From an uncultured Verrucomicrobiota bacterium (lineage in GTDB: Bacteria; Verrucomicrobiota; Verrucomicrobiae; Opitutales; Opitutaceae), in assembly GCA_946482165.1 (NCBI GenBank), contig CAMLQS010000121.1, positions 1-12,981 of the forward strand: a stretch of DNA of 12,981 nucleotides, read 5' to 3'. Below the pieces are notes generated by a model. The model made no database searches and had not been told where the DNA came from. It worked only from the letters and a program-made list of their open reading frames with translations. Made by a program: the position numbers and the translations under genes. The stretch's first letter is position 1. Every line of letters begins with the position of its first letter. Shown here one piece after another: positions 5,522-12,981 of the stretch.

Positions 5522-6586
5522 TCACACCGCCGCCGCCCGCGAGAAGTAGAGCGCAACCAAGGCGGCGCCGATCGACTGGGAAAGCTCGCCAAGCGTGGCA
5601 GGAACGATCCTGAGACGGGCGCGCTGGGCGGGGAAAAGGTAGGGTTCGGCGGCGCAACGGATTCCGTTCAGGTAGCGTTGGCGAAACTCGGGACTGGTGC
5701 TCTCGGGATCCACAAGGCCTCCGCCGATCACCACGATTCCCGGGTCGAGCGCCATGCAAAGATTGGCGACGTGAATGCCAAGCGCCCGGGCTTGGGCGTC
5801 GAATATCTCCAGCGCAAGCGGGTCGCCGCGCTGCGCCCGCCCGCGCAAGGAAAGCGCCTTGTGCTTCGCGCCGTCGGTGGAGGTCGCGAGCTCATGGCCG
5901 GGGTGGCGGGGCAGGAAGGCGTCGAGGTATTGAGGGAGGCCCGAGATCGTGGAGTAGGCCTCCACACAACCCCAATCGCGCCCGCAACCGCAGCGAAAGG
6001 CGGGGATCTTCGCGAGCCCGTGACCGAGGAGTTGGAGCGGAGCGGGCATGTGGCCGGCCTCCATGCCGGCGAGATGATCGCCGGAGAGCGGGAGTCCGTC
6101 GGCGTCGATGTAAGCCGCGCCCAGCCCCGAGCCGGGCGCGAGCAGAAGCACCGTGGCGCGCGTGTCGCCGCGGACCCGCGCCGCTTCCCCCACGCCGCCG
6201 AAGTCGCCATCGTTGCCCGCAAAGAGCGGTATCGGACGCCCCGCCGCCCGCGCCAGCGCCGCCGCGTAATCGGCGTGGAAATTCCACCCCGCGAAACTTT
6301 CCGGAAGATTGGCGGACCGCTCCAATACACCGTAGGCTCGGTAAGGGCCGGGGAGCGCCAGTCCGGCCGCGGCGACACGGTCCCAAGAGAGCCCGTTTTC
6401 CGCTAGAAAACCTTCCACGCCCTCGACCCAGCCGGCGACGACCGCTTCCGTGCCGGCCTGGGAGTTGGTCGAGCTTTGGCGCAGTTTGGTCGAGATCGGG
6501 GTTCCGTCGGCGAAGACGGCGCCTGTCTTGGAGGTGGTGGCGCCGGAATCGGTGCCGAGGTATACGTCACGTGCGAGGGAGGGCAT
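5522..6586 (-). CDS. ROK-family sugar kinase (glucokinase-like)
   Basis: This 354-residue protein has no N-terminal helix-turn-helix, so it is a kinase-type rather than a repressor-type ROK protein. The phosphate-binding loop LGTDSGATTSKTG is at 10-22. The catalytic Asp126 sits in GNDGDFGGVGEA (124-135), APGSGLGAAY at 150-159 is the second phosphate motif, and E176-x-x-H179 begins the zinc and sugar site. The zinc cysteines follow in CGCGRDWGCVE (C199, C201, C207). The usual ROK pattern is C-x-C-G-x-x-G-C-x-E; here one extra residue lies between CG and GC. ALDPGIVVIGGGL near the C-terminus is also typical. It would phosphorylate a cytoplasmic hexose or related sugar with ATP; the exact sugar is unknown. 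It is divergent from the LamG/GH51/GH3 cluster, which fits a role in sugar use, and it is a single gene followed by a terminator. Confidence 0.9.
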   Translation of the reverse strand: MPSLARDVYLGTDSGATTSKTGAVFADGTPISTKLRQSSTNSQAGTEAVVAGWVEGVEGFLAENGLSWDRVAAAGLALPGPYRAYGVLERSANLPESFAGWNFHADYAAALARAAGRPIPLFAGNDGDFGGVGEAARVRGDTRATVLLLAPGSGLGAAYIDADGLPLSGDHLAGMEAGHMPAPLQLLGHGLAKIPAFRCGCGRDWGCVEAYSTISGLPQYLDAFLPRHPGHELATSTDGAKHKALSLRGRAQRGDPLALEIFDAQARALGIHVANLCMALDPGIVVIGGGLVDPESTSPEFRQRYLNGIRCAAEPYLFPAQRARLRIVPATLGELSQSIGAALVALYFSRAAAV

Positions 6587-6890
6587 GGGAAAACAGGAGA
6601 TGGCGCCTAGGTGTCAGGGGAAAGCCGGCCTAGCCATCGCCGGGCGCCGCGAGTGAGGCGAGAAAGGAAGCCGGGCCGGCGTGCTCCCGGCGGCACGGGC
6701 CCACTGGCCCGTCTCCGCCTCGGGCGCCTTGGCCGAGCATGGTTTCCGTCTCACGAAGCATCGGGTTATTTCGAAGACATCGCCGAGACCACGGCACGGC
6801 ATCCTTGATGACGAGAGCAAGATTTATCGGTAAACTTACCTAAAAATATTTTCCTTGAACTGATTTATCTTTAAATCAAATGACTCCCTT
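6587..6890. promoter_or_regulatory. Divergent control region between ROK kinase and LamG gene
   Basis: No credible gene lies in these 304 bp. The left, GC-rich part (the ROK leader) contains a perfect 7-bp hairpin ACGGGCC/GGCCCGT with loop CACT (6695-6712) and a nearby 5-bp repeat CCGGG/CCCGG. The right part, from about 6820, is AT-rich and holds two dyads: GGTAA-AC-TTACC at 6829-6840 and TGATTTA-TCTT-TAAATCA at 6861-6878. The LamG promoter is expected in this AT-rich part, but I cannot fix a -35/-10 pair. The ROK start at 6586 has no Shine-Dalgarno site. Confidence 0.5.
6861..6878. repeat. 18-bp perfect-arm inverted repeat just upstream of the LamG gene
   Basis: TGATTTA and TAAATCA are exact 7-bp arms separated by TCTT, ending 12 bp before the ATG at 6891. 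The position suits a repressor site over the promoter or start region, or a weak leader hairpin. Which regulator would bind is unknown. Confidence 0.5.
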
Positions 6891-7796
6891 ATGCCCCACG
6901 CCTTCTTTTCGCCTACCCGGCAAGCGGCGATTCTTTCGCTGAGCCTGATTTCGTCCCTCCTCCCCCGCCAATCCGCTCAAGCCGCGTCCGAGCCTTTCGA
7001 CCGCTACGTCTATAGATGGTCGTTCGAAGCGGGCGGATTAGCTGAAATCCCTCGGATGGATACTTCCGGCGGTGAGCTGACCGTGGCCGGCGGCGAGTCC
7101 GGACAAGTGCCGCTCTTTCAGCGCACGGGCGGCGTAAGCGCGTCCAGCCCCGACGTCTTGAACGCCTCCCGCAACATCTACGGAAGCACCAGCGGCGCGC
7201 AAATAACCTCCTACGGCTCCCCCCTCCGCACCGCCAAGACCTTGGACCAATTCACCATCACGATGTGGATCAAGGCGGAGATCCCCCCCGAGAAGCAGCC
7301 TCAGGCGCGCTTGTTCAACATCAGCACCGACAGCAACGAGATGTCTTCGCAGAGCGTCTTCATCAGTCTCGAGTCCGGCGGCTTCGCCCTCTGCGTAAAC
7401 GGTTCCGCGTATTACAAGGTGGATACAACCGAATCGGTGGTGAAACCCGGAGAATGGGTCTTCCTCGTTTTCAGCTACGACGGCGTCACGGAGAACCCCT
7501 ACTACAGCCAAGATCTGAACAACGCGTTTAAAATCGCGAAAAACGGCGCGATCTTTGCGGGTGATCCGAAGCAGCCCACACGGCTGATCGCCGAAGCCGC
7601 CGTCAACACCGGAGCGCCCAACTACAACGTCTCGCCAGGAAAGCTTTCCATCAACGGACTGCTGGCCGCCGTCGGCTCCAGCAACTCCCGCTTGGACCGG
7701 TCCTTTGTCGGCTGGATCGACGACGTTCGGCTCTACGATAGCCTGCTCTCCCTCCCCGATCTCGAACGCGTGCGCTTGGAAGCGGTGGGAAAATAA
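6891..7796 (+). CDS. Secreted LamG/concanavalin A-like domain protein
   Basis: The 301-residue protein starts with a signal peptide (AAILSLSLISSLLPRQSAQA, cut near residue 32). A single LamG-type jelly roll fills most of the rest. TLDQFTITMWIKAEIP opens it, GEWVFLVFSYDG is the characteristic central strand pair, and GWIDDVRLYDSLLSLPDLER closes it. These are the hallmarks of Laminin_G_3/concanavalin-like domains, which in bacteria often bind carbohydrate. There is no catalytic motif and no PEP-CTERM sorting tail, so it is probably a free or loosely attached extracytoplasmic binding protein. It lies upstream of and in the same direction as the GH51 gene, but 225 bp away, so it may be a separate transcript. 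Its codons look less uniformly C-ending than those of GH51 and GH3. A role in holding arabinoxylan is inference from the neighbours. Confidence 0.8.
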   Translation: MPHAFFSPTRQAAILSLSLISSLLPRQSAQAASEPFDRYVYRWSFEAGGLAEIPRMDTSGGELTVAGGESGQVPLFQRTGGVSASSPDVLNASRNIYGSTSGAQITSYGSPLRTAKTLDQFTITMWIKAEIPPEKQPQARLFNISTDSNEMSSQSVFISLESGGFALCVNGSAYYKVDTTESVVKPGEWVFLVFSYDGVTENPYYSQDLNNAFKIAKNGAIFAGDPKQPTRLIAEAAVNTGAPNYNVSPGKLSINGLLAAVGSSNSRLDRSFVGWIDDVRLYDSLLSLPDLERVRLEAVGK

Positions 7797-7983
7797 CACG
7801 AGGCGAACCCGTCCCCCCTCCCGCCGCGGAGCGACCCGGAACCGTCGCGAACTCGATTTCACGCAATCAGCCGACGGAATCGGCAACATCCCCGGAAGAC
7901 AGCGCCGGCGCCCGGGGTGTGTCTGGGAGAGCGGCCACGCCAGCTTCACTCGCAGCGCCAGGCGATGGCTTGGCGGCTTTCCC

Positions 7984-8009
7984 AGCCCCCCTTGGGCTTC
8001 TTTTTCTTT
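7984..8009 (+). terminator. Weak possible terminator after the LamG gene
   Basis: A 5-bp stem AGCCC/GGGCT with loop CCCTT is followed by TCTTTTTCTTT, ending just 12 bp before the GH51 start. The stem is short and it lies nearly 190 bp after the LamG stop, so it may be no more than a pyrimidine-rich leader. Apart from this I see nothing in 7797-8021. Confidence 0.25.
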
Positions 8010-8021
8010 CCCAACCACCCG

Positions 8022-10544
8022 ATGCGTCTCTCCTCAGCCCGCCCGCGCCCCCTCGCTCTCTCGCGCCCCTCGACCCGCTCCCGACTGGCGATCACCCTCG
8101 CCGGGCTGGCCTTGCTCGCCACCGGCGCCGCGCCCGCTTGGGCCGCGTTCACCGCCGACCTGCGCATCGAGGTGAACAAGCCCTCCGTCGAGCTCAGCCC
8201 CCACCTCTACGGCCTGTTTTTTGAAGACATCAACTACGGCGCCGACGGCGGCCTCTACGCCGAGCTCATCCAGAACCGCTCCTTCGAATACCACCCGCGC
8301 AGCCACCCTGACCACACCCCGCTCCACGCTTGGGAAAAGATCGAGCGCGACGGCGCCCGCGCCACGCTCACCGTCTCCGACGCCCGCCCGCTCAACGCCA
8401 ACAACCGCCATCACCTCGAGCTCGCCGTCACCGGATCCGAGCCCGGCCGCGCCGGCGTCGCCAACACCGGCTTCGACGGCATCCGCCTCGACGCCGGCGC
8501 CCGCTACGACGTTTCCCTTTACGCCCGCGCCACCGACTGGAGCGGCCCCGCCTCCCTCGCCGTCACGCTCGAGCTCCCGGACGGCACCCCGGCCGGCTCG
8601 CTCTCCCTCGACGGCCCGGGCCCCGACGGCGAATGGAAAAAACTCGAGGGCGTGATCACCGCCGACCGCGCCGCCGACCGCGCGCGCCTCGTCGTCACCA
8701 CCGCCGGCCGCGGCACCCTCGGCCTCGATATGGTCTCGCTCTTTCCGCAGGACACCTGGCGAGGCCGCAAAAACGGCCTCCGCAAGGACCTCGTGCAGGC
8801 CATCGCCGACCTCAAGCCCGGCTTCCTCCGCTTCCCCGGCGGCTGCATCGCCCACGGCCACGGCCTCGACAACGTCTACCGTTGGAAAGACACCGTCGGC
8901 GACATCGCCGAGCGAAAACCCAACTGGAATCTCTGGGGCTACCACCAGACCTACGGCCTCGGCTACTTCGAGTATTTCCAGCTCTGCGAAGACCTCGGCG
9001 CCCTCGCCCTCCCCGTCCTCCCCGTCGGCGTCTCCTGCGGCTTCCGCGGCCTCGAGGTCGTGCCAATGGATCAACTCCAACCCTACGTCCAGGACGCCCT
9101 CGACCTCGTCGAGTTCGCCAACGGCCCCGCCGACAGCCGCTGGGGCTCCGTCCGAGTCCGCATGGGCCATCCCGAGCCCTTCAATCTCCGCTACCTCTGC
9201 CTCGGCAACGAAGAGCACGACAACGCCGAGGTCCGCGAACGTTTTCCCCTCTTCGCCCGCGCCCTCCGCGAGGCCCACCCCGAGATCAAGATCATCGGCA
9301 CCTCCGGCCTTAGCGCCGACATCCCGCTCTACGACCTGATGGCCCGCGAACGGGTCCACAGCTCCGACGAGCACTACTACGAGCTGCCCGACTGGTTCAT
9401 CCACCACCAGAAGCGCTTCGACTCCTTCGACCGGAGCAAACCCAAGATCTTCGTCGGCGAATACGCCTCCTGGGGCAACAACCTCTTCAACGCCGTCGCC
9501 GAGGCCGCCTACCTCACCGGCGTCGAGCGCAACGGCGACATCGTGGACATGACCGCCTACGCCCCGCTCTTCGCCCGCAACGGCCGCACGCAGTGGAATC
9601 CCAACCTCCTCTACTTCGACCAGCGCTCCGTCCTCCGCACCGCCAACTACCACGTCCAACAACTCTTCTCCCTCAACAAGGGCGACGCCCACCTCTCCCA
9701 CTCGCTCCACGTCGAGGGCGCCCCCGTGCCCTCCACCCGCGGCCACCTCGGTGTCGGTTCGATCGGCGCCTCCGTGGAAATCGCGAGCATCCACATCGAC
9801 GACCAGCCCGTCGACCTCGCCGCGTGGACGGAAAAATCCGGCCGCTTCCCCGCCACCGCCGACGGCCACCGCGCCCAGTCCGAGGGAACAAACGGGAACG
9901 CCCTTCTCCTCAACCCCGCCCCGTCCGCGCCCTCCGCCGCCGACGCGCTCCTCCGCTACCGCATCCGCGCCCGCAAGACCGGCGGCGCCTCGGGCGGCCT
10001 AATCGTTCTCTTCGGCGCCGACTCCGCCGGCAAGGGCGGCTACGTCTGGACCCTCGGCGCCGACGGCAAGGCCCGCCATCAGCTCCACAAGGTAGGCGCC
10101 TACGATTGGTGGGTGAAGCTCGCCCTCGTCGAAACCGACGGCCCCGTCCCCTCCGGCGAGTGGCAGGACCTCGCCGTCGAGCTCGACGCCCGCGGACGCA
10201 TACTCTGCTCCGTCGACGGCAAGATCGTCATCGACCACACGCTCGCGCCCCACCCGATCTCGGTGTCCCCCACCCTCGACCGCGCCGCCAACGAGCTCAT
10301 CATCAAACTCGTCAACCCCAACGAAGAGCCCGCCACCGCCCGCATCACGCTTGCCGGCGCCGCCGGCGTCGGCCGCCTCGGCCGGCTGCTCACCCTCTCA
10401 GGCCATCGCGACGCCCACAACTCCTTCGAGCGCCCCGCCGCCGTCGCCCCGGCCCCGAGCGGCGTCCCCGTCGCCCCCGTATTCAATCACCAGATACCCG
10501 CCATGTCGGTGCAGGTCCTCCGCATACCCGTCGCCGCGCCGTAA
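8022..10544 (+). CDS. Secreted GH51 alpha-L-arabinofuranosidase
   Basis: I start at ATG 8022 (840 residues). The frame is open to 7917, but the extra 35 residues have no signal character, whereas from 8022 a basic region and LAITLAGLALLATGAAPAWA form a signal peptide cut near residue 41. GLFFEDINYGADGGLYAELI is the typical GH51 opening. Residues ~100-250 resemble a CBM4_9-like insert. The catalytic barrel follows, with FLRFPGGCIAHGH, acid/base E397 in CLGNEEHDN and nucleophile E480 in IFVGEYASWG. Residues ~601-745 (AWTEKSGRF to KIVIDHT) look like a concanavalin/DUF1080-like insert within the C-terminal GH51 domain, which resumes at NELIIKLVNPNEEPATARIT. The enzyme removes terminal alpha-L-arabinofuranose from arabinan or arabinoxylan outside the cytoplasm. 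The GH3 gene starts 58 bp downstream in the same direction, so they are probably one operon. Confidence 0.94.
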   Translation: MRLSSARPRPLALSRPSTRSRLAITLAGLALLATGAAPAWAAFTADLRIEVNKPSVELSPHLYGLFFEDINYGADGGLYAELIQNRSFEYHPRSHPDHTPLHAWEKIERDGARATLTVSDARPLNANNRHHLELAVTGSEPGRAGVANTGFDGIRLDAGARYDVSLYARATDWSGPASLAVTLELPDGTPAGSLSLDGPGPDGEWKKLEGVITADRAADRARLVVTTAGRGTLGLDMVSLFPQDTWRGRKNGLRKDLVQAIADLKPGFLRFPGGCIAHGHGLDNVYRWKDTVGDIAERKPNWNLWGYHQTYGLGYFEYFQLCEDLGALALPVLPVGVSCGFRGLEVVPMDQLQPYVQDALDLVEFANGPADSRWGSVRVRMGHPEPFNLRYLCLGNEEHDNAEVRERFPLFARALREAHPEIKIIGTSGLSADIPLYDLMARERVHSSDEHYYELPDWFIHHQKRFDSFDRSKPKIFVGEYASWGNNLFNAVAEAAYLTGVERNGDIVDMTAYAPLFARNGRTQWNPNLLYFDQRSVLRTANYHVQQLFSLNKGDAHLSHSLHVEGAPVPSTRGHLGVGSIGASVEIASIHIDDQPVDLAAWTEKSGRFPATADGHRAQSEGTNGNALLLNPAPSAPSAADALLRYRIRARKTGGASGGLIVLFGADSAGKGGYVWTLGADGKARHQLHKVGAYDWWVKLALVETDGPVPSGEWQDLAVELDARGRILCSVDGKIVIDHTLAPHPISVSPTLDRAANELIIKLVNPNEEPATARITLAGAAGVGRLGRLLTLSGHRDAHNSFERPAAVAPAPSGVPVAPVFNHQIPAMSVQVLRIPVAAP

Positions 10545-10602
10545 ACCTGGCCTCCCTCCTGCCTGCCGCCTGGCCACCATCTCCGTTCGCCCAGCCACCA
10601 CC

Positions 10603-12981
10603 ATGTCCGCCGCCTCCTCCTCCGCGTCCCCCTTCCGCGCCGCCCTCGTCCTCGCCGCCTCCGCTCTCCCATCGCTCGCCGCCGACGAAGCCGCACTCCC
10701 CTTCCTCGACCCCGGGCTCCCCGTCGAGCGCCGCGTGGACGACCTCGTCTCGCGCCTCACCATCCAGGAAAAGGTGCCCATGCTGATGATGGGCAATCCC
10801 GCCATTCCCCGCCTCGGCATCCCCGCCTACGACTGGTGGAACGAGGCCCTCCACGGCGTCGCGCGCAACGGCACCGCCACCGTGTTCCCGCAAGCCATCG
10901 CCCTCGCCGCCACCTGGAACACCAGGCTCCACCACCAGATCGCCGACGTCATCTCCACCGAGGCCCGCGCCAAAAACAACGAGACCATCGCCCAGACCGG
11001 CGGCGACACCAAGATCTACCAAGGCCTCACCATCTGGTCGCCCAACATAAACATCTTCCGCGACCCGCGCTGGGGCCGCGGCCAGGAGACCTACGGCGAG
11101 GATCCTTTCCTCACCTCGCGCTTCGCCGTCGCCTTCGTCAAGGGCCTGCAAGGCGAGGACCCGCGCTATCTCAAGACCGTCGCCACCGTTAAGCACTTCG
11201 CCGTGCACAGCGGTCCCGAACCCGAGCGCCACCACTTCAACGCGGTGGCTTCCGAACGCGATCTCTGGGAAACCTACCTGCCCGCCTTCGAGGCCGGCAT
11301 CGTCGAAGGCGGCGCGCAATCGCTCATGAGCGTTTACAACGCCATCAACGGCGTCCCCGGTCCGGCCAATAGCGAACTCCTGCAAAAGGTCCTGCGCGAG
11401 CGCTGGGGCTTCAAGGGCGCCGTCGTCGGCGACGTCGACAACGTCTCCGACATGTGGCGCGAAGGCGGCCACCGATTCTCCCCCGACGGCGCCTCCGCCA
11501 GCGCCACCGCCCTCCGCGCCGGCAACGACCTCTGCAGCGGAGGCACCTATTGGCACCTCTTCGACTCCCTCGGCCGGGGTCTCGTCACCGAGGCCGACCT
11601 CGACGTCGCCCTCCGCCGCCTCCTCTCCCTGCGCTTCCGCCTCGGCCAGTTCGACCCGCCCGAACGCGTGCCCTATCGCGCCATCCCGCCCTCCGCCAAC
11701 AACGCGCCCGCCCACGACCAGCTCGCCCTCGAAGCCGCCCGCCAGAGCCTCGTGCTCCTCAAAAACGACGGCACCCTCCCCTGGAATCCCGCCAAGCTGA
11801 AGACCGTCGCCGTCATCGGCCCCACCGCCACCGAGACCTCCGCCCTCCTTGGCAACTACAGCGGCACGCCCCTCCGCCACGTCACCCTCGCCGACGGCAT
11901 CCGCGCCAAGCTCGAACCGCGCGGCGTGAAAGTCCTCGTCGAACGCGGCGCGCCTCTCGTCAGTCCCCTGCACCCGGGCGGCAACGCGATTTCCCACGGC
12001 GCGCTGTTCACGGACGCCAGCCGCTCCACCCCCGGCCTGCGCGGCGAGATTTTCGCCCACGACCGGCAGGACGCCGCCGATCCCAAGGTCGAGGGCCGTC
12101 CCACCTCGTCCCGCACCGATTACCAAGTGAACCTCTATTGGAACGAGGCGCAGCCCGCCAAAGACATCCCCATCAAGGACGCCGGCGCCCGCTGGACCGG
12201 CGTGCTCGTCCCTCCCGTCTCGGGCGAATACCGCCTCGGCCTCATCGCCGAGGGCGCGGTGCGACTCCGCCTCGACGACCGGCTCGTCATCGACTCGTGG
12301 AAGCCCGAGCGCGAGCGCCCGCTCGAGACCACGCTCCAACTCGAGGCCGGACGCGCCTACGCCGTGCGCCTCGACTACGTGCAACTCACCCCCACCGGCC
12401 GCATTCAACTCGGCTGGATCGCCCCGGGCCGGAACGACGAGTTCGAGCGCGCGCTCGCCGCCGCCCGCGAGGCCGACCACATCGTGCTCACGCTCGGCAT
12501 CACCCCCAACCTCGAAGGCGAGGAGATGAGCGTCAACGCCGAGGGCTTCCGCGGTGGCGACCGCCTCGACCTCGCCCTGCCCGCCCCGCAACGCGAGCTG
12601 TTGGCCAAGATCGCCGAGCTCAAGAAACCCGTCGCCGTCGTGCTCACCACGGGCAGCGCCATCAGCCTGGACGACTCCAAGGCCGGCGCCGTCCTCCTCG
12701 CCTGGTATTACGGCCAGCGCGGCGCCGACGCCGTCGCCGAGGCCTTGCTCGGCGAAACCAATCCCGCCGGCCGCCTGCCCGTCACCTTCTACCGCGACAC
12801 GAAGAACCTGCCCGCCTTCGAAGACTACGGCATGGCGAACCGCACCTACCGTTACTACACCGGCAAGCCGCTCTACGTCTTCGGCCACGGCCTCAGCTAC
12901 ACCACCTTCGACTACAAAAAAATCGCCCTCTCCGACCGCACCGTCCGCGCGGGCGACACCGTGCAGGTTTCGGTCACGGTG
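10603..12981 (+). CDS. Secreted GH3 beta-glycosidase with PA14 insert, likely beta-xylosidase (3' end beyond window)
   Basis: The frame runs from ATG 10603 to the right edge (793 codons), with only the end missing. A signal peptide (FRAALVLAASALPSLA) is cut near residue 26. The GH3 N-domain has YDWWNEALHGVA, SPNINIFRDPRWGRGQETYG and KHFAVHSGPE (K197-H198). The nucleophile should be D277 in VVGDVDNVSD. Next is the GH3 C-domain (ARQSLVLLKNDGTLPW), interrupted at ~477-607 by a PA14 domain (PGLRGEIF, YQVNLYWNE, VPPVSGEYRLGLIAEGAVRL). The probable acid/base region LEGEEMSVNAEGF (E638/E640) lies after the PA14. FGHGLSYTTF and the start of an Fn3-like domain follow. The WGRGQETYGEDP segment and pairing with GH51 favour a beta-xylosidase, but beta-glucosidase cannot be excluded. 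There is no Shine-Dalgarno site. It probably acts with GH51 on arabinoxylan fragments. Confidence 0.93.
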   Translation, partial: MSAASSSASPFRAALVLAASALPSLAADEAALPFLDPGLPVERRVDDLVSRLTIQEKVPMLMMGNPAIPRLGIPAYDWWNEALHGVARNGTATVFPQAIALAATWNTRLHHQIADVISTEARAKNNETIAQTGGDTKIYQGLTIWSPNINIFRDPRWGRGQETYGEDPFLTSRFAVAFVKGLQGEDPRYLKTVATVKHFAVHSGPEPERHHFNAVASERDLWETYLPAFEAGIVEGGAQSLMSVYNAINGVPGPANSELLQKVLRERWGFKGAVVGDVDNVSDMWREGGHRFSPDGASASATALRAGNDLCSGGTYWHLFDSLGRGLVTEADLDVALRRLLSLRFRLGQFDPPERVPYRAIPPSANNAPAHDQLALEAARQSLVLLKNDGTLPWNPAKLKTVAVIGPTATETSALLGNYSGTPLRHVTLADGIRAKLEPRGVKVLVERGAPLVSPLHPGGNAISHGALFTDASRSTPGLRGEIFAHDRQDAADPKVEGRPTSSRTDYQVNLYWNEAQPAKDIPIKDAGARWTGVLVPPVSGEYRLGLIAEGAVRLRLDDRLVIDSWKPERERPLETTLQLEAGRAYAVRLDYVQLTPTGRIQLGWIAPGRNDEFERALAAAREADHIVLTLGITPNLEGEEMSVNAEGFRGGDRLDLALPAPQRELLAKIAELKKPVAVVLTTGSAISLDDSKAGAVLLAWYYGQRGADAVAEALLGETNPAGRLPVTFYRDTKNLPAFEDYGMANRTYRYYTGKPLYVFGHGLSYTTFDYKKIALSDRTVRAGDTVQVSVTV

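Noticed and set aside
5399..6406. 335-codon plus-strand frame over the ROK gene
   Set aside because: No motif; the ROK signature on the minus strand is unambiguous.
7917..8021. Longer N-terminus for GH51
   Set aside because: The extra 35 residues lack signal-peptide features and would bury the clear signal sequence that begins at 8022.
8034..9869. 611-codon open frame on the minus strand, opposite GH51
   Set aside because: Same antisense effect: low-complexity acidic/Gly-rich composition, while GH51 on the other strand has both catalytic glutamates and a signal peptide.
9593..10786. 397-codon plus-strand frame overlapping the GH51 and GH3 genes
   Set aside because: Arg/Pro-rich out-of-frame translation of GC-rich codons, spanning the end of one real gene and the start of the next.
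10483..12888. 801-codon open frame on the minus strand, opposite the GH3 gene
   Set aside because: Gly/Ala/Val/Glu/Asp-rich translation without domains. It mirrors the strongly C-ending codons of the real GH3 gene, which removes stop codons from the complementary frame.
1..12981. CRISPR arrays, tRNA/rRNA genes, insertion sequences, phage genes
   Set aside because: I saw no regularly spaced direct repeats, cloverleaf-like sequence, transposase or phage motifs on reading through. This is by eye, not by a search program.

Overview
The window is high-GC DNA with strongly C/G-ending codons, few Shine-Dalgarno sites and a plant-polysaccharide-degrading gene pair. Together these suggest a heterotrophic verrucomicrobium, perhaps of the Opitutaceae. 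That placement is inferred from gene content and composition; no rRNA or other marker gene is present. I see no tRNA, CRISPR array, insertion sequence or phage gene.

The left half (1-6586) is transcribed entirely from the minus strand. In minus-strand reading order it holds a ROK sugar kinase (6586-5522, followed by an intrinsic terminator) and a site-2 protease-type M50 metalloprotease (5409-4666). Next come a tightly coupled pair, an AAA/ABC-type ATPase (4425-3421) and a TOPRIM-like acidic-motif protein (3417-2701). They are followed by a secreted protein with a TPGYWKNH domain (2524-1607, with a strong terminator). Last are a MarR-family regulator (1466-1011) and a large DUF2339-type membrane protein that runs off the left edge (990-1).

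The right half (6891-12981) is on the plus strand. It holds a secreted LamG/concanavalin-like protein, a secreted GH51 alpha-L-arabinofuranosidase and a secreted GH3 glycosidase with a PA14 insert, cut by the right edge. The last two are 58 bp apart and look like an operon for removing arabinose and xylose from arabinoxylan or arabinan. The divergent ROK kinase could phosphorylate a released sugar, but its substrate cannot be read from sequence. The 304-bp divergent region between the kinase and the LamG gene carries several inverted repeats.

Two things stand out. The ATPase/TOPRIM-like pair has the architecture of known ATPase-plus-nuclease defence modules (OLD, Gabija, PARIS-like) but does not obviously match any of them. 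The 240-bp gap upstream of it (4426-4665) holds an AT-rich island followed by a strong plus-strand intrinsic terminator with no plus-strand gene to serve, which suggests an unannotated small RNA.
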